From: an uncultured Prevotellaceae bacterium
GTDB lineage: Bacteria; Bacteroidota; Bacteroidia; Bacteroidales; Bacteroidaceae
Assembly: GCA_902803455.1 (NCBI GenBank)
Contig: CADCQC010000269.1
Coordinates: 1 to 5,980, forward strand
Length of the DNA: 5,980 nt
Direction of reading: 5' to 3'
The position numbers and the translations under genes are program-made. The notes beneath the pieces are model-generated. The model was not told the origin of the DNA and searched no databases. It worked only from the letters and a program-made list of their open reading frames with translations. Positions within the stretch are counted from its first letter, which is position 1; each line of letters begins with the position of its first letter. This document shows positions 1 through 4,679 of the stretch, piece by piece.

Positions 1-86
1 ACATCCTCTCCACGGATGACATCTCATCTCTCCCATCGCCATGGAAAAGTGTGCTTGACAGATATGGTTATGAAGACACGCCATGA
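1..86 (+). CDS. Possible C-terminal end of an unidentified protein
   Basis: One plus-strand frame is open from the left edge to a TGA at 84-86. It reads as a plausible protein tail of 27 residues (it includes SPWKSVLDRYGYEDTP) with codon use like the neighbouring genes. If real, this is the 3' end of a gene entering from the left and converging on the minus-strand pair, with about 50 bases between the two stop codons. A second plus-strand frame is also open here, but its product is rich in H, R and M and looks less like a protein. The family cannot be recognised from so short a tail, and the stretch could simply be non-coding. Confidence 0.35.
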   Translation, partial: ILSTDDISSLPSPWKSVLDRYGYEDTP

Positions 87-106
87 TGGCATGCCTGGTG
101 CGTCAC

Positions 107-122
107 CCAAGGATGACCTTGG
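107..122. other. Small hairpin between convergent genes
   Basis: CCAAGG, a four-base ATGA loop and CCTTGG form a perfect 6-bp stem just beyond the stop codon of the small minus-strand gene. Neither strand has a clear T-tract after it, so it does not qualify as a standard Rho-independent terminator. It may mark the 3' end of one or both converging transcripts, but that is inference from position only. Confidence 0.25.
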
Positions 123-136
123 TATTCATCAGTTTC

Positions 137-376
137 TTATAAATTGTCCCAACTTGAGGCGTCATCTCCGTCATCATCCCAGATGACGATTTCTTCAGCT
201 CTGGCAGGACCGGTGCCACCGCCACCGTATCTGATACCGATGTTGGCGCTGAATTCATCATAGCCAACCACTCTGGTCAATTCTTTTTTGGTAAAGATTG
301 GGCTTTCTGCCAGCACATGACAGTCCATTTCCAATTCTTCCACCCAGATATCGGGCTGTTGGTATGTCTTTTTCAT
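137..376 (-). CDS. Small acidic orphan protein, 79 aa, downstream of surface-protein gene
   Basis: The product begins MKKTYQQPDIWVEELEMD, then LAESP, a glycine-rich stretch (YGGGGTGP) and a strongly acidic, tryptophan-bearing tail (EEIVIWDDDGDDASSWDNL). It has no signal peptide or membrane segment and matches no functional domain I know. From memory, short proteins starting MKKxYxxPxI with an LAxSP-like motif and an acidic end are frequent orphans in Prevotella and Bacteroides; their function is unknown to me. I chose the ATG at 376 over the in-frame ATG at 391 for two reasons: the MKK start fits that group, and GGAGG (389-385) sits 8 nt before it. The 391 ATG directly follows the TAA of the upstream gene and overlaps this Shine-Dalgarno. 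Co-transcription with the surface-protein gene is very likely. Existence as a gene is well supported; role is unknown. Confidence 0.75.
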   Translation of the reverse strand: MKKTYQQPDIWVEELEMDCHVLAESPIFTKKELTRVVGYDEFSANIGIRYGGGGTGPARAEEIVIWDDDGDDASSWDNL

Positions 377-384
377 TGTCCTCA

Positions 385-389
385 CCTCC
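385..389 (-). promoter_or_regulatory. Strong Shine-Dalgarno deciding the small-gene start
   Basis: The minus strand reads GGAGGTGAGGACA directly before the ATG at 376, which puts GGAGG 8 nt from the start codon. The other starts in this window lack such a motif, as is usual in Bacteroidetes. This site therefore argues for independent, efficient initiation of the small gene and against the ATG at 391. Confidence 0.65.
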
Positions 390-391
390 AT

Positions 392-3070
392 TTATTTGAT
401 GATCACCTTTTTACCGTTATTGACGTAGATGCCCTTGGTTGTAGGCTTATCTGAGAGTTTCCTTCCATCGAGCGTGAACCATCCTTGTTGGAAGGAATTT
501 GAAATCCCAGCCTCATTGGAGGCAGTTTTTAAATTTACATCAACAATGCCCGTCGTCTCATCTCTGAAATTCAGCACAAAAGCATTGATGCCGCTGACTC
601 CCTGACTTGGATTGCCACACACAATGCCGTTGTTCAATTGGAAGTAGGCATGGAATGAATTAATGTTCATTGCAGCATTGGGATAGTAGAGGGTATTATC
701 AGCCCCCATAAAGAGGATGGTGTTGTCTCCCTCATTGCCAATGCTGAAAGGATTATAAATGCCTGTGAAGCTCACTGCTCCGTCCTCGCTGGTGATGGTA
801 GTCGGCTCGGTGCCATCAAAGAACACATTCATAAAAGTCGGGGTTTCAATAGATGCTGCATCATCGGGATAGAATGCCAGCATGGTCAGTTCTGAGAGGC
901 ACATCTGGTTGCTGCCACTGCCGACCTTAGTCACCTCAAAACGGAAGAACCGATAATTGCCCGACTTCTGTATGGTGTAGCTCTTCGGCGTTGTGCGTCC
1001 ATTAGGCAGTGCGTCTCTGCTGTTTATGTTCGCATTGCGGCTGTCGATAATCGTCCATGCGTCATTCACATTCTCCTTTGCCTGTAATGTCCACACAGTC
1101 GGATCAAAGCCGGTATTTACATTGCTTGTTGTCAGTTTGTAACCTGACACGTGGACGGGAGCATCGGCATTGAACTCGCAATAGACAGGCCTACCCGTAA
1201 AATTCGTTCGCCAGCGGTTATCCGTATAGCCGTCAATCAGATAAGGGTACCGGAATCTTGAATCATTATTATTCCATGCATCCGTGCCGCCCGTGGCGGT
1301 ATAAGAGGGTGTGGTGGCACCATCCTTCATGGCGAGTTTTTTCATCAAATAGGGTTTGCCAGCCTTTATGCTTGTGGCATCCTTGAAATTCAGGTAGAGT
1401 GTGCCGCTGACGTAACCGGTCTTGTGCCCGTTGTTTTCGGTTTCCATGTCGATTTCCTTCACCGTGAATCCTTCGAGCGGTGTACCATTGAAGCTTTCCA
1501 CGTCGAAGGGCAGACACAACGTATTCCAGTCGCCGTCGGTGTAGAGCATTCGGCCCTGGAGCGTCACATTATACTTTTCAGCTGCTGCTATCGCATTGGC
1601 TATCGTCTCTGTGTTGCTGCTGTTGTCGGAGAGGGTGAGTGGTGCGCTTCTCTTGCACATATATCCACCCGGGCGGGCATGTGCCATACTCTTGTCCGTC
1701 TTGTTTCTGTCGTAGGTGGTGCCAAACTGCCCCACTATGGATGTGCAATTACGGAACATGCCATCACTTTGTGTCACCTTCGAGGTATCCCATCCATTGC
1801 CAATCAAAATGGTGACAAGATTTGAGCAATCCCAAAACATGGACTGCATATTGGTCACCTTTGAGGTATTGAACATTTCAAGGTCGAGGGTGGTGAGAAG
1901 GCCACACCCGTCGAACATGACGTACATACTCATAACGTTTCTTGTGTCGAAATGGCTCAAGTCGATGGAGGTGAGTTTACTACACCTAAAAAACATCTCT
2001 TCCATGTCTGTCACCTCGCTGGTGTTCAGGTTTTCCATTCCTCGTATCTCTTCTGTATTACTGAAACCACTGAACCACCAAGCCGTGCTTTTCGGTCTGA
2101 CCATTTTAAAAGCCTTCTCAAACACCACTTTGCTGATGTTTTGTCTGTATTCATCGACCTGCCAGTCAGGATATTGTGTGTCTGTCACATCCGTGCCATT
2201 CCAGACATCTGTGATTGTTTGTGGGGTGGCGCTGTCTTCGGGAATGAAAGATCCTCCCGCATTCAATAGCCTTATTGGGATGGTGAAATAGAGTGTCTGG
2301 TTTGATGCACAATACACCGCGTGGGGGTTGGTATATTTGCACATATAACCACCCGCATCAGCATGGGCCATTGTCTTATTCCATTCGTTGTAAGGTTTAT
2401 AGGTTGTGCCATCATAGCCGATGATAGAAGTGCAATTATAAAACATGTAATTAGAAGATGTCACCGATGTGGTATCCCATCCATCGCCAATGATGATGCT
2501 GATCAGGTTGGAACATCGTGAGAACATAAAACTCATATCAGTCACTTTTGCTGTGTCGAAACCACTGAGGTCAATTTTGGTTAAGGCAGAGCAGCTTGTA
2601 AACATATAACTCATATTCGTCACCTCGCTTGTGTTCAAATTTTCAATTCCTTGAATGTCTGTGAGAGTAATTGGAAACCAACTAGCACATGAAGTGGGCC
2701 TCACATTAGCAAACGAGGACTCAAACACCAGGGTAGTAGGATGATAACCCAAATTATTCACATCGGTAATCCAATTTGGATTATTATTCCCAGTTGCAGT
2801 TACATTTCTATCCATCACATAAAAGGATACCTCTAAAGGATCGCTGCTTCCTTCTGGGATGTACAAGCGTGATGTATGATCCTCGTTGTATGGGAGAACC
2901 TCCTCTATCGTTTCAAAAACCCTGTTTGTGAAATAAAGGGTTTTGTTCTCGTCGCAATATACCACCATTGCTCGAGGAGTCTGTGCCCACGCAGAGAGGG
3001 TCGTGAACAGCAGCGTAAGCAACATCGCCGTTCGTGTAAAAAAGATTCTAACGGTAGTTTTTGTCTTCAT
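392..3070 (-). CDS. BspA-like leucine-rich (DUF285) surface protein with discoidin-like domain and sorting tail
   Basis: An 892-residue exported protein, probably a cell-surface adhesin or glycan-binding protein. Residues 1-29 form a signal peptide ending AWA, followed by Q30, as in many Bacteroidetes SPI substrates. Residues 36-246 and 250-474 are two homologous modules. Each starts with a (V/A)VYCxxNxTLYFT motif, continues with DUF285/BspA-type repeats of about 26 residues (NTSEVTDMxxMFxxCSxLTxIDLSxFDT) and ends GGYMCK. Residues 515-575 (TLCLPFDV to GKPYLMKK) and 742-840 (TPTFMNVFF to FVLNFRDE) look like one conserved C-terminal scaffold. It is interrupted at about 604-733 by a discoidin/F5-8C-like domain (YLIDGYTDNRWRT, WTLQAKENVNDAWT, YRFFRFEV, LSEL). 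Residues 863-892 form a tail (GWFTLDGRKL, KGIYVNNGKKVIIK) like those on type IX-secreted or surface proteins of this order. The start at 3070 has no Shine-Dalgarno but is followed directly by a good signal peptide. The specific ligand is unknown. Confidence 0.9.
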   Translation of the reverse strand: MKTKTTVRIFFTRTAMLLTLLFTTLSAWAQTPRAMVVYCDENKTLYFTNRVFETIEEVLPYNEDHTSRLYIPEGSSDPLEVSFYVMDRNVTATGNNNPNWITDVNNLGYHPTTLVFESSFANVRPTSCASWFPITLTDIQGIENLNTSEVTNMSYMFTSCSALTKIDLSGFDTAKVTDMSFMFSRCSNLISIIIGDGWDTTSVTSSNYMFYNCTSIIGYDGTTYKPYNEWNKTMAHADAGGYMCKYTNPHAVYCASNQTLYFTIPIRLLNAGGSFIPEDSATPQTITDVWNGTDVTDTQYPDWQVDEYRQNISKVVFEKAFKMVRPKSTAWWFSGFSNTEEIRGMENLNTSEVTDMEEMFFRCSKLTSIDLSHFDTRNVMSMYVMFDGCGLLTTLDLEMFNTSKVTNMQSMFWDCSNLVTILIGNGWDTSKVTQSDGMFRNCTSIVGQFGTTYDRNKTDKSMAHARPGGYMCKRSAPLTLSDNSSNTETIANAIAAAEKYNVTLQGRMLYTDGDWNTLCLPFDVESFNGTPLEGFTVKEIDMETENNGHKTGYVSGTLYLNFKDATSIKAGKPYLMKKLAMKDGATTPSYTATGGTDAWNNNDSRFRYPYLIDGYTDNRWRTNFTGRPVYCEFNADAPVHVSGYKLTTSNVNTGFDPTVWTLQAKENVNDAWTIIDSRNANINSRDALPNGRTTPKSYTIQKSGNYRFFRFEVTKVGSGSNQMCLSELTMLAFYPDDAASIETPTFMNVFFDGTEPTTITSEDGAVSFTGIYNPFSIGNEGDNTILFMGADNTLYYPNAAMNINSFHAYFQLNNGIVCGNPSQGVSGINAFVLNFRDETTGIVDVNLKTASNEAGISNSFQQGWFTLDGRKLSDKPTTKGIYVNNGKKVIIK
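1649..2965 (-). repeat. Two tandem homologous LRR modules within the surface-protein gene
   Basis: Module 1 (codons 36-246, about 2965-2333) and module 2 (codons 250-474, about 2323-1649) share their order and many residues, notably IGxGWDT, MFxNCTSI, GTTY, KxMAHAxxGGYMCK. Similarity is also visible in the DNA, for example GGTATCCCATCCAT near both 1786 and 2472, and the stretches around 1656 and 2339. Module 2 carries one more 26-residue leucine-rich unit than module 1 (residues 375-400, about 1871-1948). The arrangement indicates internal duplication followed by gain or loss of a unit. Confidence 0.85.
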
Positions 3071-3183
3071 GATGATGATGTAGGTCGTTTTGGTTTCTTG
3101 AAACGGTTACGCTGTGGTGTCTATAGATGTGCTATTGACGAGTGCTGGAAAGAGAAAGAGAGTAGTATCACACCAAACTATTG

Positions 3184-3215
3184 CAAATATACATGATTTT
3201 TTAAAAAACGACAAA
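3184..3215 (-). promoter_or_regulatory. Bacteroidetes-type primary-sigma promoter of the surface-protein gene
   Basis: Reading the minus strand, TTTG (3215-3212) is followed after 20 nt by TATATTTG (3191-3184). This matches the published Bacteroides consensus of a -33 TTTG and a -7 TAnnTTTG, with spacing in the expected range. Transcription would begin near 3178, giving a leader of about 105 nt before the ATG at 3070. The spacer contains the T6A6 tract. The match is by eye; the start site is inferred. Confidence 0.65.
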
Positions 3216-3401
3216 TTGTGTCCTGTTTTTATGAAAAAATACAGTCATTTTTCTTCGATTTGTAACGGATTGTATACAACGAGGTAAAAATTACTCACGA
3301 TAAGAAATTGGCAAGAAAGCCCGCCAAACCTAAAAAAACGCTTTTTCACTTTACATTTTGCGCCCATGAACTGTCTTATCAATAAATAGGACGTCGAAGC
3401 A

Positions 3402-3427
3402 CCCTGAAAAGGGACTGGCGTTAGCCA
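3402..3427 (+). promoter_or_regulatory. Two adjacent tetraloop hairpins in the sigma-factor leader
   Basis: CCCT-GAAA-AGGG (3402-3413, a GNRA-type loop) and TGGC-GTTA-GCCA (3416-3427) are separated by two bases and end 10 bases before the sigma-factor ATG at 3438. They could shape translation initiation of the operon. The sequence also resembles, from memory, a palindromic intergenic element seen across Bacteroidetes genomes (CACCCTGAAAGGG followed by a TTAGCC half), so it may be a decayed copy. Both readings are inference. Confidence 0.35.
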
Positions 3428-3437
3428 AATATTCATC

Positions 3438-3926
3438 ATGACAAAAAACGACATCGAGATATTATTCAAGAAGCACTATATGCGCATGTACTGTCTGGCA
3501 GCATCCATCCTCTACGACGAGGATGAAAGCAAGGATGTGGTGAGCGAGGTCTTTTCACGTTTGATGGCCAGCAACACCATGCTCCGACAAGATAAGGCAG
3601 AAGCCTATCTGTTGACATGCGTTCGAAACCAGTGCCGCAACGTGATTGAACGGAAGAAGGTACGCGAGCGGTTCGTGCGTTTGCTCTCCACTACAGCCAC
3701 AGAACCTACAAGGGCAGACAGTGAACAAGTGCGTATGACGGAACTGATGCAGTATGTAGAAAAACGGCTTCCTGCGATGAGTCAACAGATTTTCCGCCTG
3801 CGCTACCTGCGTGAAATGACCTGCCAGGAGGTGGCCGATACGATGGGCATCAGCCGACAGACCGTCCACACCCATCTGAGAGAATCGATAGAACAAATCA
3901 GGGCATATTTTAACACAATACAATAA
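3438..3926 (+). CDS. ECF-type RNA polymerase sigma factor
   Basis: A 162-residue protein, the usual size for extracytoplasmic-function sigma factors, expected to direct RNA polymerase to the promoters of its regulon when released by its anti-sigma factor. Residues about 5-75 form sigma region 2 (LFKKHYMRMYCLAASIL, DEDESKDVVSEVF, then AYLLTCVRNQCRNVIERKK). Residues about 108-158 form region 4 with a helix-turn-helix (LPAMSQQIFRLRYLREMT, then QEVADTMGISRQTVHTHL). There is no region 3 or long C-terminal extension. The start at 3438 precedes an intact region 2 by only a few residues and lacks a Shine-Dalgarno, which is normal in this group. The next gene starts 3 nt after the stop, so the two are surely co-transcribed. 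The FecI-like class is inferred from the partners; the regulon is not visible. Confidence 0.93.
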   Translation: MTKNDIEILFKKHYMRMYCLAASILYDEDESKDVVSEVFSRLMASNTMLRQDKAEAYLLTCVRNQCRNVIERKKVRERFVRLLSTTATEPTRADSEQVRMTELMQYVEKRLPAMSQQIFRLRYLREMTCQEVADTMGISRQTVHTHLRESIEQIRAYFNTIQ

Positions 3927-3929
3927 AGC

Positions 3930-4676
3930 ATGATGATGACTGAAAGACAAAGAATAGAACGGCTGATGGAGTTGCAGGAGCATCCAGAACAGGTGAGTGA
4001 CGAAGAGTTACAACAGGTTCTCGACGATACCCCTATGCGTGAACTGGTGGAGCAGATGGCATTCGCCAAACGGGCCTTCAAAAATGAAGAGCTGCAAGAG
4101 CAGGAATGTAACATTGAAGAGGCGTGGAGCATGTTCGCTTCCAAACACTTCGATGAGAAGAACTATACGAAACAACATCATCATTCCATCGGCAATCGGG
4201 TGAAATCTATTTCTCATTTTTCACTTTTCAACCAGCCGAAAGCCGCATCTTTCATCGGCTTGTTGGTCGTATCGGGCATCGCCTTTGCCGCCATCCACTT
4301 TATTCAATTGAACAGTGACCCAAAACCACAAACCGTGAAAACAGAACAACCTGTGGCTAACGACCACACCTCGGTTTTGGCAAAAGATTCCGCCCAAACA
4401 GATACGACCACCACACCCACACAGGATGTCGTCATGGAACCCATTGTCTTTGACAATGTGCGCCTTGGCGAGATGCTGCCCCAGATAGCCTCCTTCTATC
4501 ATACTGAGGTCATGTTCCAAAATGAATCAGCCCGCGAACTGCGCTTCCACTTCGTGTGGAAACAGGAAGATGGTCTCAAACATGCCATAGAAAAGTTGAA
4601 CCGTTTCGAAAGCCTGACAGTAAGACTTGAAGAAGGCGATGATGAAAACCAATCAACCAAAATCATCGTAGAATAG
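3930..4676 (+). CDS. FecR-like transmembrane anti-sigma factor with C-terminal STN-like (DUF4974-type) domain
   Basis: A 248-residue inner-membrane protein that probably holds the adjacent sigma factor inactive and responds to the receptor encoded next. Residues 1-80 are a cytoplasmic, charged, helical sigma-binding part with an EEAWSMFASKHF motif typical of Bacteroidetes anti-sigma factors. Residues about 105-126 are the single membrane helix (AASFIGLLVVSGIAFAAIHF). Residues 127-170 are a Thr/Gln/Asp-rich periplasmic linker. Residues 171-247 are a domain like DUF4974/STN (IVFDNVRLGEMLPQIASFY to STKIIVE). The usual central FecR domain of about 100 residues is missing, so the protein is shorter than typical FecR homologues of roughly 300-330. 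Three ATGs in a row (3930, 3933, 3936) leave the exact start open. Stop-to-start gaps are 3 nt on both sides, suggesting translational coupling. Confidence 0.85.
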   Translation: MMMTERQRIERLMELQEHPEQVSDEELQQVLDDTPMRELVEQMAFAKRAFKNEELQEQECNIEEAWSMFASKHFDEKNYTKQHHHSIGNRVKSISHFSLFNQPKAASFIGLLVVSGIAFAAIHFIQLNSDPKPQTVKTEQPVANDHTSVLAKDSAQTDTTTTPTQDVVMEPIVFDNVRLGEMLPQIASFYHTEVMFQNESARELRFHFVWKQEDGLKHAIEKLNRFESLTVRLEEGDDENQSTKIIVE

Positions 4677-4679
4677 GTT

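Larger units (their letters stand above)
3071..3437. other. Divergent intergenic region
   Basis: A 367-base gap separates the surface-protein start (minus) from the sigma-factor start (plus). It is AT-rich in its middle third, including a 12-bp T6A6 palindrome at 3197-3208. It contains a good minus-strand Bacteroidetes promoter at 3184-3215, a perfect 10-bp palindrome TTGTATACAA at 3270-3279 that could be an operator, and two short hairpins at 3402-3427 next to the sigma-factor ATG. Reading frames crossing it give no protein-like product. I could not identify a convincing plus-strand promoter. Confidence 0.6.

Noticed and set aside
107..122. Rho-independent terminator between the convergent genes
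   Set aside because: The stem is good, but no T-tract follows on either strand, so it is listed only as a hairpin.
377..391. Start of the small acidic protein at the ATG at 391
   Set aside because: That start would add MEVRT, encoded by the Shine-Dalgarno of the better start at 376, and would break the MKKxYxxP beginning.
1424..2521. Several plus-strand open frames of 66-191 codons opposite the surface-protein gene
   Set aside because: They mirror the repetitive LRR coding sequence on the other strand, and their products show no domain, signal peptide or sensible composition.
1649..2965. CRISPR array or mobile element suggested by repeated DNA
   Set aside because: The repeats are in-frame protein modules without regular spacers; no transposase or terminal inverted repeats are present.
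3352..3360. TACATTTTG as a -7 element for the sigma-factor operon
   Set aside because: It has one base too many between TA and TTTG, and no TTTG-like -33 element lies 19-21 nt upstream. The true promoter of this operon remains unidentified.
3245..3469. 74-residue minus-strand open frame across the sigma-factor start
   Set aside because: It overlaps the start of the sigma factor and the intergenic region and has no recognisable motif or start signal; the sigma factor explains the shared bases better.
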